DNA from: Tissierellia bacterium
Lineage (GTDB): Bacteria > Bacillota > Clostridia > Tissierellales > Peptoniphilaceae
Reading direction: 5' to 3'
Assembly: GCA_030537855.1 (NCBI GenBank)
Contig: JAUNVD010000017.1
Location: 1-40,590 of the forward strand
DNA length: 40,590 nt
Of this stretch, positions 31,927 to 39,907 are shown in pieces. Positions within the stretch are counted from its first letter, which is position 1. Each line of letters opens with the position of its first letter. The position numbers and the translations under genes are program-made. Below the pieces are notes generated by a model. It saw nothing but the letters and a program-made list of their open reading frames with translations, was not told the origin of the DNA and made no database searches.

Positions 31927-32322
31927 ATGTTAGATAGGTTTTCTCGTTTTATGAGGGGACGATATGGTATTGATCAATTAAGTCGTATGACTCAATGGCT
32001 TATGCTTATATTTTTAGTTTTAAGTCTTATAACGAAAAAAAGTGTCTTCAATATACTTATCGTTTTATGTATTTTTGTTATTTATTATCGTATGTTTTCA
32101 AAGAACATAAATAAAAGGCGTATGGAAAATTTGAAATATATGAAAATGACAGAACCTATTCGGAAAAAACTACAATTTACGAAAATGCAATGGACAAATC
32201 GTAAGACTCATCGTTATGTAAAATGCAGTCAATGTGGAAAGATTCTACGTCTACCTAAAGGAAAAGGAAAAATAAGAGTAAAATGTGGTAATTGTAATTA
32301 TAGTTTCACTATGAAATCTTAG
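31927..32322 (+). CDS. Small membrane protein with C-terminal zinc ribbon
   Basis: I do not recognise a named family for this 131-residue protein. It has a basic N-terminus, two hydrophobic segments (about 23-37 and 40-55) and a strongly basic cytoplasmic part (FSKNINKRRMENLKYMK). A C-terminal zinc-ribbon-like motif has Cys100-x2-Cys103 and Cys120-x2-Cys123 (KCSQCGKILRLPKGKGK, then VKCGNCNYSF), the same layout as in small Zn-ribbon proteins of Firmicutes. Nucleic-acid or ribosome contact at the membrane is possible but is a guess. It lies 12 nt after the dehydrogenase, with AGAAAGG as ribosome site, and is followed by a terminator. Confidence 0.7.
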   Translation: MLDRFSRFMRGRYGIDQLSRMTQWLMLIFLVLSLITKKSVFNILIVLCIFVIYYRMFSKNINKRRMENLKYMKMTEPIRKKLQFTKMQWTNRKTHRYVKCSQCGKILRLPKGKGKIRVKCGNCNYSFTMKS

Positions 32323-32327
32323 TATAG

Positions 32328-32364
32328 AAAGGGAAATGGAGTGCCAATTTCCCTTTTTATTTTT
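32328..32364 (+). terminator. Strong terminator after the zinc-ribbon protein gene
   Basis: Stem AAAGGGAAAT (32328-32337) / ATTTCCCTTT (32347-32356), extended by GG/CC with one bulged A, then TTATTTTT. It ends the ydbC-dehydrogenase-zinc-ribbon operon. Confidence 0.9.
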
Positions 32365-32441
32365 GTTTGAATTACCATTAGACAAAAGGTTTACTTTCTA
32401 GTATCATATAGAGATGAGAAAGTTGGAAATATCGGGAAACT

Positions 32442-32471
32442 TTGTATTAAATATAGTATTTATGATATAAT
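32442..32471 (+). promoter_or_regulatory. Promoter of the tig-clpP-clpX operon
   Basis: -10 TATAAT (32466-32471) with a -35-like TTGTAT (32442-32447) 18 bp upstream, about 34 bp before the tig start codon. No CtsR-type repeat (GGTCAAA direct repeat) was seen near it. Confidence 0.5.
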
Positions 32472-32504
32472 TTAGACAAGAATACAATGGATGGAGGAAA
32501 GGAA

Positions 32505-33869
32505 ATGGCAGAAATTTTAAAAAAGGAAAAGAATGTCGTATATTTTAACATTGTCTTACCTGCAAAAGATATTGCAGAGTCAGAAATGTCTGTTTATAAA
32601 AAGAATAAAGGGTATTTTAATATACCTGGTTTCCGTAAAGGGAAAGCACCGAAAAAAATAATTGAAAATATGTATGGAAAAGATATTTTCTTTGAAGATG
32701 CTATCAATGAATTACTTCCACAAGCTTACGACAAAGCGGTAGAAGAATTGGAGTTAGAAGTAATAGATCAACCTAATGTAAATATTGAAGAGTTCACTCA
32801 TGGAGAAGATGTTACAGTATCCATAGATGTTCAAGTTAAACCTGATATAAAAGTAAAGAAATACAAAGGCTTGGAAATCAATAAACTATCCGATGAAGTA
32901 ACAGATGAACTTATTGATAAAACCATTGAAAATGAACGAACAAAAAATGCTCGTCGAATTAATGTGGATGAAAGACCGGCAAAAGAAGGAGATATAGTTA
33001 CCATTGATTTTGTTGGAACCACAGATGGAGAAGAGTTTGAAGGTGGAACTGGAAATGATCAAGAGCTTGAATTAGGTAGTGGTACTTTTATTCCAGGGTT
33101 TGAAGAGCAAATCGTAGGTAAAAATGTAGGAGAAGAGTTTGACGTTGAAGTAACTTTCCCTGAAGACTATCATGAAAACCTAGCTGGAAAAGATGCGACT
33201 TTTCATGTGAATTTAAAATCTATTAGCTATGAAGAACTTCCTGAACTAGATGATGAATTTATAAAGGATATTAGTGAATTTGATACTGTTGATGAGTATC
33301 GAGAAGATGTGAAAAAGAATTTAAAAGATCAAGTCGTTGCTAGTAATAAAGCTGCAAGACAAGAAGATGTTTTAATGGCTCTTGTTGATGAAGTGGAAGT
33401 AGAAGTTCCTGAAGTGATGATTGATCATGAAGTAGAGCAAAAAGTAAAAGAAGTGGAATATAATCTTCAATCTCAAGGCTTGGAACTTGATATGTATTTA
33501 AATATGCTAGGTTCATCTTTAGAGAAATTTAAAGAAGATCTACGTGAAGGTGCAGAAGATAAGGTTAAAATGACCTTAGGAGTTGAAGAGGTTATTCGAC
33601 AAGAAGATATTGAAGTTTCTGACGATGAAATTAAAGAAGAAGCTGGGAAAATTGTAGACCAATATTTTGGAGACGATCCTGAAAAAAGAGATGATATGAT
33701 AGATATTATGTTAAATCGAGATAAGGATCGAATTGTAGCTAGCTTAAAAGAACAAAAGGCCATTGATCTTTTACTATCAGAAGCAAAGGAAGTAGAGAAA
33801 AAAGATTCAGAAGAAACGAAAGAAAATAAACAAGAAACAGAAGAGGATACAGAAGAAGTAGAAGAATAA
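32505..33869 (+). CDS. tig: Trigger factor (ribosome-associated chaperone/prolyl isomerase)
   Basis: This 454-residue chaperone binds the ribosome at the tunnel exit and folds nascent chains. The ribosome-binding loop is PGFRKGKAPKK (G42-P49 core). A FKBP-type isomerase domain follows (about 155-240, with EGDIVTIDFVGTTDGEEFEGG and FIPGFEEQIVGKNVGE). A C-terminal helical cradle runs to about 425. The last about 30 residues are an acidic Glu/Lys tail, somewhat longer than in many homologues. The ATG at 32487 is in frame, but GGAGG (32493-32497) lies after it and directs initiation at 32505. It is 9 nt upstream of clpP, so the two are co-transcribed. Confidence 0.96.
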   Translation: MAEILKKEKNVVYFNIVLPAKDIAESEMSVYKKNKGYFNIPGFRKGKAPKKIIENMYGKDIFFEDAINELLPQAYDKAVEELELEVIDQPNVNIEEFTHGEDVTVSIDVQVKPDIKVKKYKGLEINKLSDEVTDELIDKTIENERTKNARRINVDERPAKEGDIVTIDFVGTTDGEEFEGGTGNDQELELGSGTFIPGFEEQIVGKNVGEEFDVEVTFPEDYHENLAGKDATFHVNLKSISYEELPELDDEFIKDISEFDTVDEYREDVKKNLKDQVVASNKAARQEDVLMALVDEVEVEVPEVMIDHEVEQKVKEVEYNLQSQGLELDMYLNMLGSSLEKFKEDLREGAEDKVKMTLGVEEVIRQEDIEVSDDEIKEEAGKIVDQYFGDDPEKRDDMIDIMLNRDKDRIVASLKEQKAIDLLLSEAKEVEKKDSEETKENKQETEEDTEEVEE

Positions 33870-33878
33870 GGAGGCAGT

Positions 33879-34463
33879 ATGGCATTGATTCCTATGGTCG
33901 TAGAACAGACCAATCGAGGAGAAAGATCATATGATATATATTCTCGTCTATTAAAGGAAAGGATAATATTTCTAAGTGGAGAAGTAAATGATCCCATGGC
34001 AGATCTTATTGTTGCACAGCTACTGTATTTAGAATCTGAAGATCCGGAAAAAGATATACAAATTTATATTAATAGTCCAGGAGGATCTGTAACAGCTGGG
34101 TTTGCAATTTATGATACCATCCAATATATTAAACCTGATGTATCAACGATATGTGTTGGTTTAGCTGCTTCAATGGGAGCTTTTTTACTAGCTGCTGGTA
34201 CAAAAGGTAAGAGATTGGCTTTACCAAATGCAGATATTATGATTCATCAACCACTAGGTGGTGCTCAAGGTCAAGCATCGGATATTAAAATTCATGCTGA
34301 AAAAATCCTAAAGACAAGGGAACGCTTAAATAAAATTTTATCAGAACGTACAGGACAAACCTTGAAGCGTATTGACAAAGATACTGATAGAGATTTTTAT
34401 ATGACTGCAGAGGAAGCTGTAAAATATGGACTTATTGATAAAGTCGTAGAATCTCGGAATTGA
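33879..34463 (+). CDS. clpP: ATP-dependent Clp protease proteolytic subunit
   Basis: This 194-residue serine protease forms the tetradecameric chamber used by ClpX and other Clp ATPases. The catalytic triad is visible: Ser98 in [14 protein letters not shown], His123 in [13 protein letters not shown], and Asp172 in DTDRDFYM. The N-terminus [21 protein letters not shown] matches the axial-loop region and would be processed shortly after the start. AAGGAGG precedes the ATG. It lies 10 nt before clpX, consistent with joint production of ClpXP. Confidence 0.98.
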   Translation: MALIPMVVEQTNRGERSYDIYSRLLKERIIFLSGEVNDPMADLIVAQLLYLESEDPEKDIQIYINSPGGSVTAGFAIYDTIQYIKPDVSTICVGLAASMGAFLLAAGTKGKRLALPNADIMIHQPLGGAQGQASDIKIHAEKILKTRERLNKILSERTGQTLKRIDKDTDRDFYMTAEEAVKYGLIDKVVESRN

Positions 34464-34473
34464 GGAGAGTTGG

Positions 34474-35721
34474 ATGTCAAATAAAAAAGAAACTTTACAT
34501 TGTTCCTTTTGTAGGAAGACACAAAATCAAGTGGAGCGATTAATTGCTGGCCCTAGTGTATATATTTGTAATGAGTGTGTAGACTTGTGTAGCGATATTA
34601 TTGAACAAGAAAATAAAGTTAGCAATATAGAAAATCTAAATGATTTGCCGAATCCTGCTCAAATCAAAGGAATTTTAGATTCTTATGTTATCAAACAGGA
34701 AAAGGCGAAACGAGCCTTAGCGGTTGCCGTTTACAATCACTATAAAAGAATCCAATCGACATTGGAAAGTAAAGACGAGATTGAATTACAAAAAAGTAAT
34801 ATTTTAATGATTGGGCCAACAGGTTCAGGTAAAACTTTACTTGCCCAAACCTTAGCTAAGATTTTAAATGTACCATTTGCTATCGCTGATGCCACATCTT
34901 TAACTGAAGCTGGCTATGTAGGAGAAGATGTTGAAAATATAATTTTGAAATTGATTCAAGCAGCAGATTATGATATTGAAGCTGCTGAGCGAGGTATTAT
35001 TTACATTGATGAAATTGATAAAATAGCACGGAAATCTGAAAATGTATCTATCACTAGAGACGTTAGTGGAGAAGGGGTACAACAAGCTCTTTTGAAAATA
35101 GTAGAAGGTACTGTTGCAAATGTTCCGCCACAAGGGGGACGTAAGCATCCAAACCAAGAATTTATTCAAGTAGATACTACAAATATATTATTTATCCTTG
35201 GTGGAGCCTTTGATTCTATAGAAAAATTAGTAGAACAAAGAATTAGCCGTTCTGGTATTGGGTTTGGTTCTGAACTTAAGGAAACAGAACCTAAGTTAGG
35301 AGAATTATTGGAACAAGTCAATACAGAAGACTTATTAAAGTATGGTTTAATTCCCGAGTTCATTGGAAGATTACCGGTACTAGTTGCCTTAGAAGAATTG
35401 GATGTAGAAGCATTAAAAGAAATCCTTGTAAAGCCGAAAAATGCTTTAGTAAAACAATATAAGCAATTGTTGGCTATGGATGATGTTGTTCTAGAATTTG
35501 AAGATGATGCTTTAGATTCTATTGCTACAAAAGCAATTGACAAGAAGGCAGGAGCTAGAGGTTTACGTGGTATTATAGAAGAAACCATGTTAGATATTAT
35601 GTTTGAAGTTCCTTCTCGAAAAGAAATTAAAAAAGTGATTATAACAAAGGATTCTGTAGATAGGATAAATGAGCCTATTATTGTAACAGATGCAGATTTA
35701 CCAAAATCAACATATTCTTAA
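34474..35721 (+). CDS. clpX: ATP-dependent Clp protease ATP-binding subunit ClpX
   Basis: This 415-residue AAA+ unfoldase feeds substrates to ClpP. The N-terminal zinc-binding domain has Cys10, Cys13, Cys32 and Cys35. Walker A is GPTGSGKT (Lys120), Walker B is [10 protein letters not shown], the pore loop is AGYVGEDVE, and the RKH loop is [10 protein letters not shown]. The IGF loop (SGIGFGSE) needed for docking to ClpP is present. Sensor 2 and C-terminal helices are complete ([21 protein letters not shown]). GAGGAGAG precedes the ATG. A hairpin with U-tract follows the gene, separating it from lon. Confidence 0.98.
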   Translation: MSNKKETLHCSFCRKTQNQVERLIAGPSVYICNECVDLCSDIIEQENKVSNIENLNDLPNPAQIKGILDSYVIKQEKAKRALAVAVYNHYKRIQSTLESKDEIELQKSNILMIGPTGSGKTLLAQTLAKILNVPFAIADATSLTEAGYVGEDVENIILKLIQAADYDIEAAERGIIYIDEIDKIARKSENVSITRDVSGEGVQQALLKIVEGTVANVPPQGGRKHPNQEFIQVDTTNILFILGGAFDSIEKLVEQRISRSGIGFGSELKETEPKLGELLEQVNTEDLLKYGLIPEFIGRLPVLVALEELDVEALKEILVKPKNALVKQYKQLLAMDDVVLEFEDDALDSIATKAIDKKAGARGLRGIIEETMLDIMFEVPSRKEIKKVIITKDSVDRINEPIIVTDADLPKSTYS

Positions 35722-35737
35722 TATGAAATCGTGGCAG

Positions 35738-35772
35738 AGATTATCCTACCAAATGGTTTGGATAATCTTTTT
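35738..35772 (+). terminator. Terminator between clpX and lon
   Basis: Perfect 9-bp stem AGATTATCC (35738-35746) / GGATAATCT (35760-35768), 13-nt loop, then TTTT. It ends the tig-clpP-clpX unit. No good lon promoter was seen between it and 35808, so partial read-through into lon is likely. Confidence 0.78.
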
Positions 35773-35807
35773 CCAACTAAAGGCTTACGGGATAAGAAGG
35801 AGGTAAC

Positions 35808-38135
35808 ATGAGAAAAAAAGATGAATATATTCCACTACCTTTAATCCCTTTGAGAGATTTGGTTATTTTCCCTCAAATGGTAACTCATTTTGACGCAGGA
35901 AGACCAAGGTCGATAGCTGCTATAGAAGCTGCTGAGATGGGTGATTCTTATGTTTTTTTAACAGCTCAAAAGAGTATAGAAACAATGGAACCTGAATTAA
36001 AAGATATCTATAAAACTGGGACCATTGCAAATATTAAACAAATTTTACGCTTACCTGGGGGGATAGTACGAATTCTGGTAGAGGGGATAGTTAGAGGTAG
36101 AATTGTTGAATTACACCAAGATAATGAATTTACAGAAGTGATTGTTGAAGAATTAGGGGAAGAAGAATTACCAGAAGATGGATTAAAGCTAGAAGCATTG
36201 ATTCGCCTTTTAGAAGAAGATTTACAAAAGTATATCGAATTAAACCCAAAGATTTTTCCTGGGTTCTTAGATACAGTTGTGGATGTTACAGATCCAGGCT
36301 CTTTTGTGGATACATCCGCTTCTTATATAAATCTTCCCTTAGAAGATAGTCAATCCTTGTTAGATGCTGTCCATTTAGAACAAAGGATGACCATCTTTCA
36401 TAAAATTCTTACAAAGGAAATTGAACTTTTAACTATAGAAAATACTATTGACCAACAAGTAAAGTCAGAAATGAATAAGGTTCAGCGAGAATATTATTTA
36501 AAAGAACAAATGAGGGTAATTCGTAAAGAATTAGGAGATGGAGAAGATGGAGAAGCTTTAGAGGATACCTATAGAAATCGGATAGAGGAAAAGAAGCTTC
36601 CGAAAGAAGTACAAGAAAAAGCATTAAAAGAAGCAAAAAAACTAAGTCAAATGAATACAGCTTCTCCAGAATATACTGTTATTGTTAATTATTTAGATTG
36701 GATTTTAGATTTACCTTGGGAAGAGTCTTCTCCAGAAGATGTAAATATCAAGGAAGCAAGAGATATTTTAAATCAAGAGCATTATGGTTTAAAAGATGTG
36801 AAAGAAAGGATTTTAGAATTTATAGCGGTACGAAAACTTTCTGAAGACTCTAAAGGTCCGATTCTATGTTTAGTTGGGCCTCCAGGAGTTGGAAAAACTA
36901 GTATTGCAAGGTCCATGGCTCATGCGTTAAATAAAGAATATGTTAGGATGTCACTAGGAGGAGTTACTGATGAAGCTGAAATTCGAGGACATCGAAGGAC
37001 TTATGTAGGAGCCTTACCGGGAAGGGTTATTTCTTTATTGAAAAAAGCAGGTACTAATAATCCACTATTTTTACTTGATGAGATTGACAAAGTGGGAAGT
37101 GACTATAAAGGAGATCCTGCAAGTGGACTTTTAGAAGTTCTAGACCCAGAACAAAATAACACTTTTACAGACCATTACTTGGAGCTACCCTTTGATCTAT
37201 CTAAAGTATTTTTTATTACTACAGCAAATACTACAGCGACGATTCCAGGGCCTTTAAAAGATCGTATGGAAGTGATTCCAATCCAAGGATATACTCCAGA
37301 TGAAAAATTTCATATTGCGAAACTTCATCTAATCCCAAAACTTTTAAAAGAAAATGGATTAAATCAAAGTAAATTAAAGATTACAGATCATGTTATTTGG
37401 ACACTTATCGAATACTATACAAGAGAAGCTGGAGTCCGTGGTCTAGAAAAAGAGATTTCTAAAATCATACGAAAAGCGGCTCTTCAAATGATAGAAGAAG
37501 ATCTAGATAAGGTTTCAGTAAGTAATCGAAATTTAACAGATTTTGTGGGAGAGAAGAAATTTCTTTTTGATCTTGTAGGAGAAAAACATGAAGTTGGACT
37601 TGTAAATGGTTTAGCCTGGACTCAAGTTGGTGGAGAAACATTATCCATAGAGGCAAATGCGATGCCTGGGAAAGGAAAGGTTCAACTTACAGGGAAACTT
37701 GGGGATGTTATGAAAGAATCTGCTATGGCGGCACTATCCTACTTAGGGGGAAACTGTAAAGCCTTAGGATTAGATCCTGGATTTCGAGAAAAATATGATA
37801 TTCATATTCATGTTCCAGAAGGGGCTGTTCCCAAAGATGGACCTTCTGCAGGAATAAGTATTGCTACTGCAATGTATTCTGCTTTATCTGGCAAACCTGT
37901 TGCAAGAAATATAGCTATGACTGGAGAAATTACACTACGTGGAAGAGTCCTTCCCATTGGAGGGTTAAAAGAAAAACTTTTAGCAGCAGGTCGAATGGGG
38001 ATTGATGAAGTAATTATTCCCTTTGAAAATCAAAGAGATTTAAAAGAAATTGATGAAAAAGTTACGAAAGGTTTAAAAATATCTCCTGTAAAAACCATGG
38101 ATGAAGTTTTAAACATTGCGATTATTAGGAAATAA
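35808..38135 (+). CDS. lon: ATP-dependent Lon protease (LonA)
   Basis: This 775-residue soluble LonA protease degrades misfolded and regulatory proteins. An N-terminal substrate-binding domain (about 1-200, starting with [16 protein letters not shown]) and a coiled-coil middle ([22 protein letters not shown]) lead to the AAA+ domain with GPPGVGKT (Lys363), FLLDEIDKV and the sensor residues. The C-terminal protease domain carries Ser680 (DGPSAGIS) and Lys723 (GGLKEKLL), the same spacing as in E. coli. AGAAGGAGG precedes the ATG. The stop is 2 nt before ysxC, so the two genes form one operon, a linkage common in Firmicutes. Confidence 0.97.
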   Translation: MRKKDEYIPLPLIPLRDLVIFPQMVTHFDAGRPRSIAAIEAAEMGDSYVFLTAQKSIETMEPELKDIYKTGTIANIKQILRLPGGIVRILVEGIVRGRIVELHQDNEFTEVIVEELGEEELPEDGLKLEALIRLLEEDLQKYIELNPKIFPGFLDTVVDVTDPGSFVDTSASYINLPLEDSQSLLDAVHLEQRMTIFHKILTKEIELLTIENTIDQQVKSEMNKVQREYYLKEQMRVIRKELGDGEDGEALEDTYRNRIEEKKLPKEVQEKALKEAKKLSQMNTASPEYTVIVNYLDWILDLPWEESSPEDVNIKEARDILNQEHYGLKDVKERILEFIAVRKLSEDSKGPILCLVGPPGVGKTSIARSMAHALNKEYVRMSLGGVTDEAEIRGHRRTYVGALPGRVISLLKKAGTNNPLFLLDEIDKVGSDYKGDPASGLLEVLDPEQNNTFTDHYLELPFDLSKVFFITTANTTATIPGPLKDRMEVIPIQGYTPDEKFHIAKLHLIPKLLKENGLNQSKLKITDHVIWTLIEYYTREAGVRGLEKEISKIIRKAALQMIEEDLDKVSVSNRNLTDFVGEKKFLFDLVGEKHEVGLVNGLAWTQVGGETLSIEANAMPGKGKVQLTGKLGDVMKESAMAALSYLGGNCKALGLDPGFREKYDIHIHVPEGAVPKDGPSAGISIATAMYSALSGKPVARNIAMTGEITLRGRVLPIGGLKEKLLAAGRMGIDEVIIPFENQRDLKEIDEKVTKGLKISPVKTMDEVLNIAIIRK

Positions 38136-38137
38136 AA

Positions 38138-38731
38138 ATGAAAATAAAAGAAGCGAAATTAGAATGTATGGCTGCATATCCAAAGGATTATCCAGCTGGA
38201 GATATGGTAGAATTTGCTTTTGCAGGTCGTTCCAATGTGGGAAAAAGTTCGTTTATCAATAGTATGGCGAACCGTAAAAAATTAGCATATACTTCTTCAA
38301 AGCCTGGAAAAACTCGGACAGTTAACTTTTATAAAGTTAATAATATAAGATTTGTAGATTTACCAGGATATGGTTATGCAGCAGTTTCAAAGAAAGAAAA
38401 GAAAAATTGGGCTGATGTAATCAACCGTTATTTGGAACAAAGAGAATCTTTGATGGAAGTATTTTTGTTAGTTGACGGGAGACATGAACCATCTGCTGAA
38501 GATAAAAATATGTATCAATGGCTGATTGAAAATGGATTTTCAGGTTTAGTAATCGCAACAAAAATGGACAAGGTTCCAAAAACCAGAAGATTAACCCATT
38601 TGAAAAAAATTGCCCAAGCCTTTGAACTTTCTTCACATGAACAAATAATACCTTATAGCACAAATTCCAAGAAGTATCGTGATGAGATGTGGTGGATTAT
38701 AGAGGATATAATAAATCATTATAAGGGATAA
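38138..38731 (+). CDS. ysxC: Ribosome biogenesis GTPase YsxC/EngB
   Basis: This 197-residue essential-type GTPase assists 50S ribosomal subunit assembly. G motifs are clear: G1 GRSNVGKSS (Lys36), G2 with a T in KPGKTRTVNFY, G3 DLPGYGYAAV, G4 TKMDK, and a C-terminal G5-like YSTNSKK. The start at 38138 has only a poor ribosome site (TTAGGAAATAAAA) and lies 2 nt after the lon stop, so translation probably depends on reinitiation after lon. A bidirectional terminator follows. Confidence 0.96.
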   Translation: MKIKEAKLECMAAYPKDYPAGDMVEFAFAGRSNVGKSSFINSMANRKKLAYTSSKPGKTRTVNFYKVNNIRFVDLPGYGYAAVSKKEKKNWADVINRYLEQRESLMEVFLLVDGRHEPSAEDKNMYQWLIENGFSGLVIATKMDKVPKTRRLTHLKKIAQAFELSSHEQIIPYSTNSKKYRDEMWWIIEDIINHYKG

Positions 38732-38734
38732 CAA

Positions 38735-38761
38735 AAAAAGGCGAGTTTAACTCGCCTTTTT
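38735..38761. terminator. Bidirectional terminator between ysxC and rubredoxin
   Basis: Perfect 11-bp stem AAAAAGGCGAG (38735-38745) / CTCGCCTTTTT (38751-38761) with TTTAA loop; U-runs arise on both strands. It serves both convergent genes. Confidence 0.92.
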
Positions 38762-38771
38762 AAAAATCTTA

Positions 38772-38933
38772 TTAATCGATTTTTTCAAAATCGGATTTTT
38801 CCGCTCCACAAAGTGGGCATACCCAATCTTCAGGTAACTCTTCAAAAGGTGTTCCTGGTTCGATACCGCCATCTTCGTCGCCTTCCGCCGGATCGTAAAT
38901 ATATCCGCATAATTGGCATTCGTACTTATCCAT
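38772..38933 (-). CDS. Rubredoxin
   Basis: This 53-residue small electron carrier has a single FeCys4 site. The two knuckles are [12 protein letters not shown] (Cys6, Cys9) and [15 protein letters not shown] (Cys39, Cys42). The length, the [15 protein letters not shown] middle and the acidic composition are standard for the family. It can donate electrons to superoxide reductase, rubrerythrin or flavodiiron proteins in anaerobes; the superoxide reductase at 7258-7614 is a candidate partner. The ATG at 38933 follows GAAAGGAGC on the minus strand. A perfect 7-1-7 palindrome (38965-38979) lies just upstream. Confidence 0.97.
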   Translation of the reverse strand: MDKYECQLCGYIYDPAEGDEDGGIEPGTPFEELPEDWVCPLCGAEKSDFEKID

Positions 38934-38964
38934 TAGTAAGCTCCTTTCTTTTGATGAAATATTT

Positions 38965-38979
38965 AAGATTTTAAATCTT
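38965..38979. promoter_or_regulatory. 7-1-7 palindrome upstream of rubredoxin
   Basis: Perfect inverted repeat AAGATTT-T-AAATCTT, 32 bp before the rubredoxin start codon. The 7-1-7 layout is that of Fur/PerR-family boxes, but the bases differ from the PerR consensus (TTATAATNATTATAA). Confidence 0.35.
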
Positions 38980-39280
38980 TACACTTATAATGGTAAATCA
39001 TTTCCTTGCTTTTGTAAATACCTTTTTAAAAAATAATTGTTTTCTTTATAAAAAATACTAGGAAAACATCTTTGAAAACGATATATATTATCAATATATT
39101 AAAAAAACACATAATTCTCTAAATAAAGAGAAGTTTTTCCTGTATAAGTATATTTTTAGAAAAAATTAATATTTTGAATTTTTTTAAGAATGAAGTTCCA
39201 TATACCATCGGAATATTTCTATAAAATTCTTTTATTTTCAAGTTTTTTATAGAAATTATAGGTCAGATTTAAAAATATTT

Positions 39281-39297
39281 TTTAAAGCCGCTTTAAA
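39281..39297. promoter_or_regulatory. 8-1-8 palindrome upstream of the anti-sigma-type gene
   Basis: Perfect inverted repeat TTTAAAGC-C-GCTTTAAA, 26 bp upstream of a TATAAT (39323-39328). There is no U-tract. It is a candidate operator for the downstream gene. Confidence 0.4.
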
Positions 39298-39360
39298 TCT
39301 TTTAAATTGTGGTATATATAAATATAATAAAAACTAAGAATCTTAGTGGGGTAGTGTTTG

Positions 39361-39393
39361 ATGGAATTATTTTACTTATTATTCTTATTATAA
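39361..39393 (+). CDS. Possible ten-codon leucine-rich leader peptide
   Basis: A tiny frame, MELFYLLFLL, preceded by GTGGGG at moderate spacing, ends 13 nt before the anti-sigma gene start. All five leucine codons are TTA. It may be a leader peptide or chance in AT-rich DNA; no terminator/antiterminator pair was seen after it. Confidence 0.2.
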   Translation: MELFYLLFLL

Positions 39394-39406
39394 GGAAAGG
39401 TTGGAG

Positions 39407-39802
39407 ATGGAAGTGGACAGAGTAATATTTCAAGGTTCTGTCCCTAGTGACCTCAATGTAGTGAAAGATTTTTTATCTACCGCTACAAATCATTTACAGC
39501 AATATATATACGATGAAAATTTACGTTTTGATCTTAATTTAATTATCAATGAACTGGTAGTGAATGGTGTTCTTCACGGTAACCAAGGTAATCGAAATAA
39601 ATGGGTTTCTCTTGATATCGGACTTATGTACGATTGTATAGAAATTCGTGTAAAGGATGAGGGGAAAGGGATTGACTATGATCCTCAAAAGTACTGTCTA
39701 AATGAAAAATTGTGTTCAGGAAGAGGATTAATTTTAGTAAGTGCACTAAGTGATAAATTAGTGTTTGAAGAAAACGAAGTTATTGTAATTGTTAATTTAT
39801 AG
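39407..39802 (+). CDS. Anti-sigma regulatory factor-type ATP-binding protein (RsbW/SpoIIAB-like HATPase)
   Basis: This 131-residue GHKL-fold ATPase/kinase resembles RsbW and SpoIIAB, which bind a sigma factor and phosphorylate an anti-anti-sigma protein. The N box is IINELVVNGVLHGN, the G1 box VKDEGKGIDY and the G2 box SGRGLILVSALSDKL. The gene stands alone: no sigma factor or RsbV/SpoIIAA gene is next to it, so its partner is unknown and it may belong to the stand-alone HATPase_c_2 proteins. A TTG at 39401 is in frame, but AAGGAAAGG (39392-39400) and spacing favour ATG 39407. The PAS-PP2C phosphatase at 9485 is a possible pathway member. It has its own terminator. Confidence 0.85.
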   Translation: MEVDRVIFQGSVPSDLNVVKDFLSTATNHLQQYIYDENLRFDLNLIINELVVNGVLHGNQGNRNKWVSLDIGLMYDCIEIRVKDEGKGIDYDPQKYCLNEKLCSGRGLILVSALSDKLVFEENEVIVIVNL

Positions 39803-39843
39803 AAGAGCTTCTTACATCATGGATGGTGAGAAGCTTTTCTTTT
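39803..39843 (+). terminator. Terminator after the anti-sigma-type gene
   Basis: 13-bp stem AAGAGCTTCTTAC (39803-39815) / GTGAGAAGCTTTT (39826-39838) with two G-U pairs, 10-nt loop, then CTTTT. It starts immediately after the stop codon. Confidence 0.8.
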
Positions 39844-39862
39844 GCTTTCTATTATTAAATGA

Positions 39863-39868
39863 TATAAT
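39863..39868 (+). promoter_or_regulatory. Probable -10 box of typA
   Basis: TATAAT at 39863-39868, 39 bp before the typA start codon. The upstream -35 region (TTGCTT or TTTTGC near 39840-39847) is a poor match. Confidence 0.4.
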
Positions 39869-39907
39869 AGTAAGGATAAAATTCAGGAAATAGAAAGAGA
39901 TGATAGG

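Larger units (their letters stand above)
38934..39406. other. Gene-poor AT-rich region between rubredoxin and the anti-sigma gene
   Basis: About 470 bp, very AT-rich, with no substantial gene. It holds a palindrome next to the rubredoxin start (38965-38979), a short hairpin TTCTCT/AGAGAA with GTTTTT after it (around 39115-39138), a perfect 8-1-8 palindrome (39281-39297), a TATAAT (39323-39328), and a ten-codon leucine-rich frame (39361-39393). Confidence 0.6.

Noticed and set aside
33473..33997. 174-codon antisense frame over tig and clpP
   Set aside because: A mirror of the acidic, Glu/Lys-rich coding sequence; serine-rich low-complexity product with no signal of a real gene.
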